Positions 30,678 through 40,388 are shown, counted from the stretch's first letter. The stretch is 64,000 nt of DNA from Asparagopsis taxiformis (GCA_030407315.1 JALQPE010000174.1:62001-126000); one strand, 5' to 3'. Notes: a model not told the origin generated them from the sequence alone. A program made the numbers and translations.

Positions 30678-31367
30678 TCACCCCTTTGTCAACAGAATAT
30701 AGAACGCCGCCAGAACAAAATAGATTGACATTCCACCAGCGATTAGAGAAATGACACCAGTATCCGAAATCCTCTTCATGATCGAAACTGAACGTGGTTT
30801 CCCGACTGTATTCGGCTTGTTATTCTCCAAAAATCGTTCACTAACCGGCAATCCCCCGAGATCTTTCTCAAGTGACACAAGTCCAGCATCACCGAGAGTC
30901 TTCTGCGCCCATAAATAAAATGCAGTTCTCTGCGAAGCATGTGATTCTTGTGGAGGCCCATAGATATTCCTCCAGTTCATCATTCCACTTCCAGTTGTCG
31001 GATGTCGCGACGAAATCCGACTTTTTCCATCTACCATGAAGTAGAATTCATGATAGCCACTTGGAAGCATGCTCACAACTGACCAAAGGTTCTTCTCCTC
31101 CATATGCATTTGTACTGGCACCCATTCGTTCCAATCACCGACAATCGAGCACGATTCCTTCACTGGATCGGCGTACACAAATTCTGTCTTGACAAGGACC
31201 TTCTGTCCCAGTGGACGCTGTGCATTGCTTCGAACCAGACTGCTCTTTTTTGTCTTTGAAGTGCCTACACCGCGTTGGTTCTTTCCAGAAAGAACAACGA
31301 GTTTTTTCGAGGTGCGCTGCGTTACGGCCTCGCTGATGTTTCGTGCAGTGTAGGAATGGGAGTTCAT
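30678..31367 (-). CDS. tail-anchored CBM48 (AMPK-beta-type) glucan-binding protein (229 aa)
   Basis: The start is the ATG at 31367 (MNSHSYTARN). Residues about 56-118 form a family 48 carbohydrate-binding module: SIVGDWNEWVPVQMH, LWSVVSMLPSGYHEFYFMVD, with the two conserved Trp and the final VDG. A C-terminal hydrophobic helix (about 204-226, ISLIAGGMSIYFVLAAFYIL) followed by TKG suggests a tail-anchored membrane protein with CBM48 in the cytosol. Known CBM48 proteins bind starch or glycogen. Red algae store floridean starch in the cytosol, so a membrane tether for glucan, analogous to animal STBD1, is an attractive inference. There is no AMPK beta C-terminal domain. Confidence 0.75.
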   Translation of the reverse strand: MNSHSYTARNISEAVTQRTSKKLVVLSGKNQRGVGTSKTKKSSLVRSNAQRPLGQKVLVKTEFVYADPVKESCSIVGDWNEWVPVQMHMEEKNLWSVVSMLPSGYHEFYFMVDGKSRISSRHPTTGSGMMNWRNIYGPPQESHASQRTAFYLWAQKTLGDAGLVSLEKDLGGLPVSERFLENNKPNTVGKPRSVSIMKRISDTGVISLIAGGMSIYFVLAAFYILLTKG

Positions 31368-31753
31368 TTTTGGTTTGATGATTCGAACAGGAAGCAATTT
31401 TTCCTGGATATGGATCGAGATGTTGGATGTTCGGTTGAGTTTGGTGCAACGTTGGTCTCTTATGTAGCGGGGATATGCACAATCCTGAAATGCAAAGCTC
31501 GGTGGAGGGGAGAGATGAAGCTTTGTTTTTCAGCTTTATGGTGATGAATGTATTGAAGAATTGCTGATAAAGGAAGCTGAGCTTTACAGAATTGAGGCTT
31601 GGCCGCACTGTATATTGTCTCAGAGACATCTCAACCATCGCAACGAAGAATGGCGCTCAATTTACCTGAATCGAAGTCGTAAAATGGCTCAGAGAGAGAG
31701 AGAAAATAGACGGACTAACAACACAGACAATGTTTTTAAGATGGAACACGCTG

Positions 31754-32036
31754 TCAGTTGTTGAAAGCCCGCTTAATGGTCTCTAATGCTTTTTTGCCTG
31801 TGCTTTTTTCAAGCCCTTTTGGATTCTTGCTCCGCGGAGACTGTAGTACGCTTTTGATTGTCAGTAACATTGCACAGCACAATTTGTTCAAAGAAACTAG
31901 TCATAAAGAAAGCTATATTACATTCATTGATATTGCACGCAAATTTTTTCGGAGCTTGAAGTCTTCCGGGGCATCGCTTTTCAGCTTCTCAGCAAGTTTC
32001 TTTCCAATGTGTTTGCGATCTGATAATTCTCTGAGG
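31754..32036 (-). CDS. 3' part of an unnamed spliced gene, two exons resolved
   Basis: Reading the minus strand, an exon ending ...LRAISMN at 31922 is followed by an 81-nt intron (31921-31841; donor GTAATA, branch TTACTGAC, acceptor CTACAG) and a last exon 31840-31754 encoding SPRSKNPKGLEKSTGKKALE, then TIKRAFNN and TGA. Both junctions are phase 0. The upstream exon codes for a Lys/Glu-rich helical segment (DRKHIGKKLAEKLKSDAPED) and begins at a 3' splice site between about 32036 and 32019. Further 5' exons are unresolved; a possible start is the ATG at 32346 (MLDSVHGRM...). I do not recognise the protein. It is divergent from site-1 protease. Confidence 0.5.
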
Positions 32037-32590
32037 CACTACTAGTTTTTCAACGCTATACCCCCCAGTTGATTGGTGTTGCAAAAGGGAATTGTGCTCA
32101 ATGGATCTTTGAAACGGGTGGAACGTTAGACTCCGGACCTCCTGCACCTGTAGTTTCAACGATAGAACTTCATCCCGATGGATGTAATTGAGAAAGTTTA
32201 TGCAAATGAATTTGTTTGAAACAAAACTGAATAGACGCGACGCTCGGAAGAGTCGGCCGTTGGGAAAAACTAAATTAACTTCGTGCGACGCAGATATTAA
32301 ATTGCAAGTAGTGGCCAATCATGCGTCCATGAACACTGTCAAGCATCTGAATATTACGAAAAAATATATCGACTTCCGGAACGCTCTCCGCGTCATGCGT
32401 GAGTCATCAATCCTATCGTATCACCGAGTCTACGACCGATGCACTCTTCTTTTCTAAACAGTCTGGTCATGATGACGCTCAATGCGCGTCAGCACATGCC
32501 ATTATCTTCCTCCCATGGACTCAAAGTCTAACTTCCATGTTGCGCAAATTCATCTTTGACTCATGAGTTATCCTGACCGTACAACAAACA

Positions 32591-35500
32591 ATGTCACCGA
32601 CGAGTAGCACTTCTCTATACTTTCTGTTAATTCTCGCCCTCACACTGCATTGTCTCCAGCAAACTAAAGCCTGCCTTTTGTCGAAACCTCAGGTGTACGT
32701 TGTCACCCTCCGCTCATACGATTCTCTATCTGCACAGGAGCAGCTTATCCATTCGGCGTTATCTCTGTATCCGAAGACCACATGGCGATTTGTGAACCGC
32801 GACAATGTAGCAGCTCAGCGTCTCCCGACAGATTTTCTGCTCGTCGAAGCTGCATGCTTCGAGATAGCAGATGCGCTGCGCAATGCTAAAGTCGTCAAGT
32901 CTCTTTCCGTCGAGGCTGAACACGGCCGTGCCATTCGCGCGCTTCTCAGGCAGCAGAAGAGAGATTTCGATGACAGCTTGGACACTTCAACAATGCACAA
33001 TGAAGGTGTTAAATCGTCACACCAGTCGGGTCATACTTTATTGGACGAGAAACAGTCTGGCAGCGAGCAGCGCACGAAGCCAATTCCCAGCATGTTTGCG
33101 TTCGATTCCGGTGATTTGTGGAAGAGAGGATATTTAGGCGCCGGTGTTAAGGTTGCTGTGTTCGATACAGGGATCATGGAGGATGAGGCACACTTTCCCA
33201 ATTTGGTGGAAAAGACGGACTGGACTGGTGAAAATACGACTATCGATAAAATCGGTCATGGAACCTTCGTGGCGGGTCTTATTGGAGGCAGTCATCCAGC
33301 TTGTCCGGGCATTGCTCCCCACGCGGACCTGTACATATTTCGTGTCTTCACTGGTGCGCAAATCAGCTATACGAGCTGGTTTCTCGACGCATTCAACTAT
33401 GCACTGCACATCGGAATCGACGTGCTCAATCTCAGCATTGGTGGGCCGGATTTTGCCGACAATCCATTCACGGAGAAAGTTAATGAACTGACTGCCAGCG
33501 GAGTCATTGTCATCAGCGCGATCGGTAACGACGGTCCGCTTTGGGGTAGTTTGAACAACCCTGGTGACATGATGGAGGTAGTTGGTGTTGGCGCCGTCGA
33601 ACCCAATGGCTCCATAGCTTCGTTCAGTTCTAGAGGTATGACGACGCATGAATTGGACGGCCCTCAATTGCGTTATGGAAGAGTGAAACCGGATCTCGTT
33701 ACGTATGGTCGATCCGTTATCGGTCCTAGTCATAAAAGTTTGTCGAGTTGTCGCAGGCTTAGCGGAACTTCCGTTGCAAGTCCCGTTGTGGCTGGAAGTG
33801 TCATCTTACTTGCTTCAGCTATTCCAGAAAAGTACAGGAAGAGAATCGTCAATCCAGCTGGAATCAAGCGAGCTTTGTTGGAGAGTGCACGCCGTATTCC
33901 CTCAGCATCGATATACGAACAGGGAGCTGGTTTGCTGGATTTAAACGAAGCTTATGCTGTGCTGAAGAAAGTCGAGTCAGAGTATTTGATTTTGTCCGAT
34001 GACCGTACTCATCACGGTCGCCAGTATTTTAAACATTCTCAGGACTCTGTTCGTAATACCAATGGCCACGAGCTCGATGCCAACTATGTAGATCACGCGG
34101 TACTGGGGTCTCCAATTTCTCAGAAGGCAATACCAGAGCAGGGTGCGCATTTTACTTCCGGTCTTGGAGCAATATCTTTCCCGGCATCGTACGATCTCAC
34201 AGTAGATGGGTGTTCGTACATGTGGCCACATTGTGCTCAGCCGTTGTTCAAAGGTGCTATGACTCTAAGCTTGAACATGACGATTTTGAACATTGCAGGT
34301 GTGCAAGGAGCAGTAGAACAAGTAGAATGGGTTGATGGAAAGTATGGACATTTGCTGCAAGTGAATGTCACGCACCCAACAAGGTTTTGGCCGTGGGCTG
34401 CAGGGGTGGGTATTCATATCACTGTGATTGAGGATGCAAAATTTGCAGTTGTGGCAGATGGTTTACTTCGTTTCCGCGTGTTGAGTATACATGAAAACAC
34501 ATATTCCGACTTGGAAGTGCCAATTCGCGTAAGTGTAATCGTGCCACCTGCTCGAGAAAAACGTGTACTTTGGGATGTATATCATTCAATTAGGTATCCA
34601 CCAGGATATGTACCGCGGGATAACTTGGCGGAGAGCAAAGATATGTTGGATTGGCTTGGTGACCATCCTCATACGAATTACCATGCTCTTTTCAGGAAGT
34701 TTGTTGATAATGGATTCTTCATTGACATTCTAGACACATCTATCGTTTGTTTAGATGAACGTGATCTGCAGATGTACGGTGCTGTCATAATACTGGATTC
34801 TGAAGACTTTTTCACGCATCAAGAACGGGATAGATTGGAGAAATTGGTCAAAGTTGGCGGAGTAGCACTAATTGTAGCTGCGGAGTGGTACAATGCGGAT
34901 ATCATGAAGGACATTCGATTCGAAGACGACAGCACAAGATCGTGGTGGAGTCCAATCATTGCCGGTGGCAATGTACCTGCGATCAACAATTTGCTGAGAC
35001 CATTCGACATCGCTTTCGGCGATTTAGTACTTAGCGGGGACGTCCATGTCGGCCGAAGAAAGTTTCAATATGAAAGCGGCGTTGCAATTGTGAAATTCCC
35101 CGCTGGCAGCGAAGTTTTGTTCGTGCACAGTCTAAAAGCACTGAGAACCACGGCGACGAAAGCGCAAACATCGGTTTTGTCGCATGCGCTGCGCGACATT
35201 GCCATTCTCGGCATAGCCAATGCAGGCAAGGGAGCAGTACTGGCGTATGGTGATACAAATTGTCTGGACACTGCTTATTCCGGCGAACGATGCTTTGACT
35301 TTTTTGTGCAAGCTGTTACTCACACTGTGAACAAGTGCACTGGAAATGGTACAAGCGACAAATTTGTATCATCCAGTCACGTTCTCAACCGTGCAATGAT
35401 ACCCACCGGATCGCTCGTTGGCCGGGCGCCATATGCGCTGCCCTCCGATGTCATGAGCCTGTTAAAACCGCACAGTAAGGTTTTAGCAAATGTCGACGAT

Positions 35501-35992
35501 TCCGCAGTGGGCGTAATGTCATTCAAGAGCGATGAGGCGCTATGCAGAGGTGCGGAGACTAATGAGAGGAGTTTGGTGGGGTCCAGAAGGGCAGATACAA
35601 ATGGGATATCATTTCCAAGCAGTAGGGCGGCAAAGCCAGTGGGGTCGGTTTGGCGTTACTACCGGAGCGTCGATCTATCGTGGTATCTAACTCCATCTGG
35701 GGAGGATGGCAAGTCCGTGCAGGGTGGAATGATGCGATCAGTGCTGTTTGGGTACATTGGACAGGTGGGATTGGGAGTACCCCGTTGGATGGTGTCGTTA
35801 ATTTTTGGAATCACTCTGATCGCGTGGTCAGCGCGAATCCGCGTGACTGGGGAACTGGAGAAGAAACGATGCGGCAAACAGCGCTGGAGCAAAGCGATGA
35901 TAACGGGCAAGTCTTCGCCAACCAGGAGAGTTTGTTACTCGTATCTGCTCAACTTTGGGCGCCTGAGCGGTTCGACAGGCAGTCGCGACTGA
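32591..35992 (+). CDS. site-1 protease (MBTPS1/SKI-1-like subtilase, 1133 aa)
   Basis: A membrane-bound subtilisin-like protease of the Golgi that, in other eukaryotes, cleaves SREBP, ATF6/bZIP28 and other lumenal substrates. A signal peptide at 1-28 precedes a propeptide and the S8 domain. The catalytic triad is Asp192 (VAVFDTGIME), His223 (GHGTFVAGLIGG) and Ser394 (LSGTSVASPVVAGS), with the oxyanion Asn in SAIGNDGP. A long lumenal region follows, with sequons. Near the C-terminus is a membrane helix (about 1055-1080, WMVSLIFGITLIAWSARI) and a short basic tail. Domain order and length match S1P; the human enzyme is 1052 residues. No intron. Confidence 0.95.
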   Translation: MSPTSSTSLYFLLILALTLHCLQQTKACLLSKPQVYVVTLRSYDSLSAQEQLIHSALSLYPKTTWRFVNRDNVAAQRLPTDFLLVEAACFEIADALRNAKVVKSLSVEAEHGRAIRALLRQQKRDFDDSLDTSTMHNEGVKSSHQSGHTLLDEKQSGSEQRTKPIPSMFAFDSGDLWKRGYLGAGVKVAVFDTGIMEDEAHFPNLVEKTDWTGENTTIDKIGHGTFVAGLIGGSHPACPGIAPHADLYIFRVFTGAQISYTSWFLDAFNYALHIGIDVLNLSIGGPDFADNPFTEKVNELTASGVIVISAIGNDGPLWGSLNNPGDMMEVVGVGAVEPNGSIASFSSRGMTTHELDGPQLRYGRVKPDLVTYGRSVIGPSHKSLSSCRRLSGTSVASPVVAGSVILLASAIPEKYRKRIVNPAGIKRALLESARRIPSASIYEQGAGLLDLNEAYAVLKKVESEYLILSDDRTHHGRQYFKHSQDSVRNTNGHELDANYVDHAVLGSPISQKAIPEQGAHFTSGLGAISFPASYDLTVDGCSYMWPHCAQPLFKGAMTLSLNMTILNIAGVQGAVEQVEWVDGKYGHLLQVNVTHPTRFWPWAAGVGIHITVIEDAKFAVVADGLLRFRVLSIHENTYSDLEVPIRVSVIVPPAREKRVLWDVYHSIRYPPGYVPRDNLAESKDMLDWLGDHPHTNYHALFRKFVDNGFFIDILDTSIVCLDERDLQMYGAVIILDSEDFFTHQERDRLEKLVKVGGVALIVAAEWYNADIMKDIRFEDDSTRSWWSPIIAGGNVPAINNLLRPFDIAFGDLVLSGDVHVGRRKFQYESGVAIVKFPAGSEVLFVHSLKALRTTATKAQTSVLSHALRDIAILGIANAGKGAVLAYGDTNCLDTAYSGERCFDFFVQAVTHTVNKCTGNGTSDKFVSSSHVLNRAMIPTGSLVGRAPYALPSDVMSLLKPHSKVLANVDDSAVGVMSFKSDEALCRGAETNERSLVGSRRADTNGISFPSSRAAKPVGSVWRYYRSVDLSWYLTPSGEDGKSVQGGMMRSVLFGYIGQVGLGVPRWMVSLIFGITLIAWSARIRVTGELEKKRCGKQRWSKAMITGKSSPTRRVCYSYLLNFGRLSGSTGSRD

Positions 35993-36117
35993 ATGGGAAG
36001 ATTTGATTGACAAAATTGAAAAGAAATGTGGCAAAAAGTAATGACGGCATTCATTTATTGCGCAATGCAACCAGCACGACAAACTCTGCCAAACGGCAGT
36101 TATTCCACACCGACACC

Positions 36118-36726
36118 ATGTCCGAACCGGCACTTCCACCGCCAGCCACCGAGACGCGAGAGACCACCCACTCAACATCCTTTCAACTTCCGAGTGCAGT
36201 AACGACGCCGATTGAATCCGTGCTTGCCTTTGTCGGTTCGTTTTCGAACTACGTGCAAGAATGGGCCGGAACGAGAAGTTATCATGCGACATCGCGCGCG
36301 CGACCGTGGCTCGAATTCATTGATCTCTCCGCATTTGGACTGCCCGATAATGGCTTCTCATCGTACACCGAACGTCTTCAACTCAACGTGCCGTACTTTA
36401 TGTACAACTACATCATGCTAGGATTGTTTCTCACCGTGCTCAGTATGATCACCAAGCCGATCTCGCTTGTGGCCGCCGCATTCCTCATCTGGATGTACTT
36501 CCAGTTGTTTGGTGTCGCCAATGTGGACGAGGAATTGCAGCTCTTTGGCTTCTCGCTTGGTAACAGTGAAAAAGTTGGACTGATGGTCATTTCTGGTGTC
36601 ATTCTTTTCTGGTTTACTGCTGGCGGCTTTAGCATATTCTTATCTATTGTAACCGCTGTTGCATTCGTGACAGTAATTCACGGATGTTTGAGGAAACCGA
36701 GCCCGGAGGCAATTCCCGTCTTCTAA
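36118..36726 (+). CDS. PRA1-family protein (prenylated Rab acceptor, 202 aa)
   Basis: A PRA1/Yip3 protein that binds prenylated Rab GTPases and helps ER-Golgi traffic. Signature features: a cytosolic N-terminal region with RARPWLEFID (family: R.RPW.EF.D), then NVPYFMYNYIMLG (family: R...N...Y..NY), then two hairpin hydrophobic regions (LFLTVLSMITKPISLVAAAF and VGLMVISGVILFWFTAGG), and a short polar tail. The ATG at 36118 is chosen because it leaves a normal-length N-terminus; the frame runs up to 36007 without ATG. Confidence 0.93.
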   Translation: MSEPALPPPATETRETTHSTSFQLPSAVTTPIESVLAFVGSFSNYVQEWAGTRSYHATSRARPWLEFIDLSAFGLPDNGFSSYTERLQLNVPYFMYNYIMLGLFLTVLSMITKPISLVAAAFLIWMYFQLFGVANVDEELQLFGFSLGNSEKVGLMVISGVILFWFTAGGFSIFLSIVTAVAFVTVIHGCLRKPSPEAIPVF

Positions 36727-36819
36727 TTATACTATCAATCATCTGCCACTACGTAGTAGTTTGTATACTTAACGCTTAAGATTACTCCAAATAAAAAATC
36801 CCGCACTACTTTTTCGTCG

Positions 36820-37752
36820 TCACCGTTCTGTCTGCAAAGCAAACAACCTCAAGATTTGTTCGTACGTCACAAAAGTCACAGCAGCCTGCGGAGTAACACG
36901 AGCAATGTTTGCTGAAAGGCCTCGATACAATCCCCGCAAACCCTCCGTCCGAAAGATATACCCAATGGAGCTTACAAACTTCCCATATCGATCACCGTCC
37001 GCAAATCGCTCCTGCATCCTCGTTCGCGCAACCTGCAGCGGATACGTCGCCACTGAAGCGACCAACTTGGACCCAGTAGAAGCCATTAACGAGTGCCGTA
37101 CACTCGGGCCACTCCCTCGATCCCATTTCGCATCCTCCCCCTCCCGCAGCGCCCCTTTAAACTTTTCGTACAACGTAAACTGCAGCGCGCCATGCGAAAC
37201 AAGCCATAGACTCGGACCGAGTCCACGATACAATCCACGAACCCCTTCCTCGCGCGCAATGCTGCACAATCCGTCCATAAAGCCTCGATAAGGCCGTTGA
37301 ACTGCGCCATTGACGACGAGATTGCTCTCCGATTGCAGTTGCAAACGCACCTTAACCACCCAGATCGGATTGGTGACCAACGACGTCATCGCACCAGCAA
37401 CAGTGCCAGCCATGAGATGCGCGCCCGTCTCATGTGTCACATGCGGCGAAATGACATCCTGCGCCTTGTAGAACCAGTGAAAATAGCAGCCCCAGGAAAC
37501 GACACTGCCCAACGAGGCGGGAACAATTCCCCTGTACAACGCGTGTGCGCCCTCTCTCACAACGATGCTGCGAAACACACGCAGCGCGTCTCCCGGGCGT
37601 GCGCGGTGCGATTTCTCACCCACGGATTGCAGACGCGTGCGCAGCGTGTCCAGCGGATGCAGCAGGGCGGCGGTGGCCAGCCCGCCGCCGGCGCCCGCGA
37701 CGGCGTGCGCATAGCTCGGATAGACCGTCTTCGGAGAGCCGAACGAGTTCAC
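36820..37752 (-). CDS. mitochondrial carrier, folate/FAD type (SLC25A32/FLX1-like), 5' end unresolved
   Basis: All three carrier repeats are present: HPLDTLRTRLQ, TNPIWVVKVRLQLQ and TYPLQVARTRMQ, each with two membrane helices and a G.YRG motif. The second-repeat TNPIWVVK and VSHGALQFTLYE, and the third-repeat VTPQAAVTFVTYE, are typical of SLC25A32/FLX1, which moves folate or FAD across the inner membrane. The frame has no ATG before the first helix: it is open back to a stop at 37918-37920, yet the first possible initiator is GTG at 37752. A missing first exon or a non-AUG start is likely. The 37805-37990 ORF on the same strand may provide the leader or be separate. Confidence 0.88.
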   Translation of the reverse strand: MNSFGSPKTVYPSYAHAVAGAGGGLATAALLHPLDTLRTRLQSVGEKSHRARPGDALRVFRSIVVREGAHALYRGIVPASLGSVVSWGCYFHWFYKAQDVISPHVTHETGAHLMAGTVAGAMTSLVTNPIWVVKVRLQLQSESNLVVNGAVQRPYRGFMDGLCSIAREEGVRGLYRGLGPSLWLVSHGALQFTLYEKFKGALREGEDAKWDRGSGPSVRHSLMASTGSKLVASVATYPLQVARTRMQERFADGDRYGKFVSSIGYIFRTEGLRGLYRGLSANIARVTPQAAVTFVTYEQILRLFALQTER

Positions 37753-37804
37753 GCTCTGGTGGGTGGCGCATCGCTTGTCAGCGCGGCCGGACGATTGTTG
37801 GACG

Positions 37805-37990
37805 CTAATCTTCGGTGCTACGGAGCTTGCGCTCCGGAGAACGGACGGGCGTTTGCAACACTGGACTGAATTTGATGCGCAGTCGTGTGCCGGAGCCGCT
37901 CGGCGATTTGCCGCCCTCTATTGTGAAGAAGCGGTACGCGTTCCAGGCGACGAAGAGGGAGAAGGTTAGCACGGGATCGGTGATGGACAT
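37805..37990 (-). CDS. small hydrophobic protein (61 aa), possibly the leader of the adjacent carrier gene
   Basis: The ATG at 37990 begins MSITDPVLTFSLFVAWNAYR, one amphipathic or membrane-like helix, followed by a basic Ser/Pro-rich tail. It is the only ATG on this strand between the carrier gene and about 38.2 kb. It could be an independent small membrane protein, or part of the missing first exon of the carrier gene: splicing from a GTACCG donor inside it to the GATTAG acceptor would keep the carrier frame open. I cannot decide. Confidence 0.35.
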   Translation of the reverse strand: MSITDPVLTFSLFVAWNAYRFFTIEGGKSPSGSGTRLRIKFSPVLQTPVRSPERKLRSTED

Positions 37991-38250
37991 TCCTTGGATT
38001 GCACGTGTACAAGCGGCGGAGATGTGTGGACGCGGCCAACTATCAGATTCAACGTTTCGTATAAAAGGTCCGTTTTCTGGAAAATGTACAACACAGATTT
38101 TATCAGAGCGCTGTTCTAACTGACTTCAAAATGCGTTTTTCGAGTTTGGCGGTAGCTAAGCTCACCAAGCGCGTGGCAGGAAGTTTACCGGCAGTGTGAG
38201 ATTGATGTGCTGCAAACGAGGTTAAAAGTACAGGAATGGACAATGGCGCG

Positions 38251-39399
38251 CTAACTTGACGCGGACTCCGACTTGGTCGTCTGCAATTTCTCCTTGGCAG
38301 CTCGCGCGTGTATCAGCTTGATGATGCTGTAGAGAAGGGATCCCGTCATGCTGATGCACAGTCCCAGTAGATTTGGTGCGTTGAGCTTGACGTCACCGAA
38401 AATAAATAGGCCGATGCTGATGGTAACAAAGTCCTTCATCTGTCCCGTGACCGTTGTTGCGAGCGGTGAGTTGAGTTTTGTACAGAGGAAAATTGCTATG
38501 TTCAGCACAGTTGCTTGTGCCGCCGAGAACAACAGAAAGGCCCAAAATGAGCCATCACGAATCTGCGGAAAGGCCGGAATGAGGCGCGGCTCATTGGTGA
38601 AAATGAATAGATAGCTCAACATGAGCGGAAAGGAAAGAATATTGTTATAGTACAGCAGGCCAAATGTATCCAGCTTGGTTCGCTTGCCAATCTTCACAAT
38701 GAGGATGAGGTAGAGTGCGGTTGACACACAGCAGACGCTTACGAGGAGATAGCCTATAAGGCTGAAGGAAAGATCGTTCACACCTGCGATAAAGCCGCCG
38801 AGTACCATGACAAAGATGCAAGCCCAGATCGAGGGTTTTGCGTGTTTCTTGAGCACAACGGCTTCAAGTATCAACACGATGAGGACTGTGGACTTTCGCA
38901 GCGTAGAAAACATTGGAATGTTGAGGTATCTCAACGCGCTGATGCCTGACACCACGTAGAGCCACCAGCAAATGGTGAGCGGAAAAACCTGTCTTGACAT
39001 ATCGCGCGTGATTTGCGGCAATCGTATGAAGGAGAGCTTGTTGAAAATGAAGAGGAGCAGAATACAAATGGAGATTTGAACGAGGGTCATGAAGCATGGA
39101 AAGTTGAAACTGTAAATAGAGAAGACGGCTTTGTTGAAAAATGTAATGGAGACGCTGGTGGTTCCATAGAGTGCGCAATAGGCAAATGAACGAATAATGG
39201 ACGGGGAGGCGGACATGTCCTTCATGGCGGCGGGTAGGGAGGTTTGCGACAGGAGCGGAGACGATTCAGGTTCAAGATTTCGCGATGAGGAGGCCGGAGA
39301 GGCTGTATGACGATAATTGGGACTGGACGGGTTGGATGCGGACTTCATCGGGATTGAAGTGCGCGGGGCGGGCGAATGACTGCGAAGTTTGGACGGCAT
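38251..39399 (-). CDS. nucleotide-sugar/triose-phosphate-type transporter (DMT superfamily, 382 aa)
   Basis: About ten membrane helices follow a 65-residue Ser/Pro-rich cytosolic N-terminus. Family signatures: FFNKAVFSIYSFNFPCFMTL, MFSTLRKSTVLIVLILE, LLYYNNILSFPLML, and NSPLATTVTGQMKDF. The pattern is that of Golgi nucleotide-sugar antiporters (SLC35D/GONST/UUAT group). These import UDP- or GDP-sugars in exchange for the nucleoside monophosphate. The exact sugar cannot be read from sequence. No plastid transit peptide is visible, which favours the Golgi over plastid triose-phosphate transport. Confidence 0.88.
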   Translation of the reverse strand: MPSKLRSHSPAPRTSIPMKSASNPSSPNYRHTASPASSSRNLEPESSPLLSQTSLPAAMKDMSASPSIIRSFAYCALYGTTSVSITFFNKAVFSIYSFNFPCFMTLVQISICILLLFIFNKLSFIRLPQITRDMSRQVFPLTICWWLYVVSGISALRYLNIPMFSTLRKSTVLIVLILEAVVLKKHAKPSIWACIFVMVLGGFIAGVNDLSFSLIGYLLVSVCCVSTALYLILIVKIGKRTKLDTFGLLYYNNILSFPLMLSYLFIFTNEPRLIPAFPQIRDGSFWAFLLFSAAQATVLNIAIFLCTKLNSPLATTVTGQMKDFVTISIGLFIFGDVKLNAPNLLGLCISMTGSLLYSIIKLIHARAAKEKLQTTKSESASS

Positions 39400-39685
39400 G
39401 GTGGCGATGGGGCGGTTGCGATTGCGTGCGGAGAGGGCTGTCTCGTCTGCGGTAAGCTGAGAGCGTGCGTGAGTTATTGATATAACATCATCGTCAGGAC
39501 TGGAGCGGATTGCGTTGGACCAGTTTACAAGTCGCTCAGCTCATGCTATGAAATTGAATAAAATTTGAAAGGGTGCACACCGTATTCGGAGTGCTGCAAT
39601 CGACATACGCGCTTTAATATACCGACGTATGCCATAAAAGTCACCGCCCAAGTCATCCACACGTGAGCTCGACTCGCCGTCAATC

Positions 39686-40138
39686 ATGCTAGCTTTTATG
39701 CCGATATTCGCGTCGGCGACCCCGCCGCGTGCGCAGCAGAGCTCCGCGTGTAGTCGCCGCCAATTCCTGACGCTGGCCCTGTCGCTGCCTGTAATTGCGG
39801 CGCTTCCGGCGCAGGCCAAGGACGCGTTTGGTGTGGGCGATGCGCTGCCGTCTGAGAAATTTGGCGAGATCAGCGCGCGTGTGAAAGGGGACGTCACAAT
39901 GGACAAATTCGTGCAGGCTGTTAATGGAGGCTCCGTCAAGGTGGTGTGGTTTTTCGGCGCGCAGAACGAGTATTGTTGCTTTGAAAATTCTGACGGTGAC
40001 GTGTTTCACATCGGAGAAGGTTATCCGCAGGAGAATCCGCGATCCAACGAAAGCCCGCTGCAGATTGTAGGGCGCGTGCGTAATCTCGGCATACCCTACT
40101 ACATCGCTCCCGTGTCGGGTCAGTTTGTCAAGAGGTAG
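39686..40138 (+). CDS. plastid thylakoid-lumen protein with Tat signal (150 aa)
   Basis: The N-terminus (MLAFMPIFASATPP...) is transit-like, with Phe near the start. It is followed by SRRQFLTLALSLPVIAALPAQA, a twin-arginine plus hydrophobic core ending in an AxA cleavage site. The mature part of about 100 residues starts KDAFGVGD and contains VVWFFGAQNEYCCFENSDGD with two adjacent cysteines. I cannot name the family. Delivery by the thylakoid Tat pathway implies that it folds before transport. The next ATG (39698) would remove the Phe-containing start. Confidence 0.8.
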   Translation: MLAFMPIFASATPPRAQQSSACSRRQFLTLALSLPVIAALPAQAKDAFGVGDALPSEKFGEISARVKGDVTMDKFVQAVNGGSVKVVWFFGAQNEYCCFENSDGDVFHIGEGYPQENPRSNESPLQIVGRVRNLGIPYYIAPVSGQFVKR

Positions 40139-40388
40139 ATAGGCATCTTCAATAAACATTTTTCATACTTTACAATCATATACATCTATATAATCAACAC
40201 TGTAGTCCTACTCATCATGGAGGAAAGTTTGGTCAGTCACTTGCTCCAATGCAACTTCCTCAAATGTTTACAGGTCAGACAGTCGCTTGCTGCTGGCTGC
40301 AGCTGCGCTCTATTGAAGAACCATGGTCGATCTTACGGGGAAAGAGCCATCACACCTTGAAATGAACACCAAATGCAGATAAACTTAC

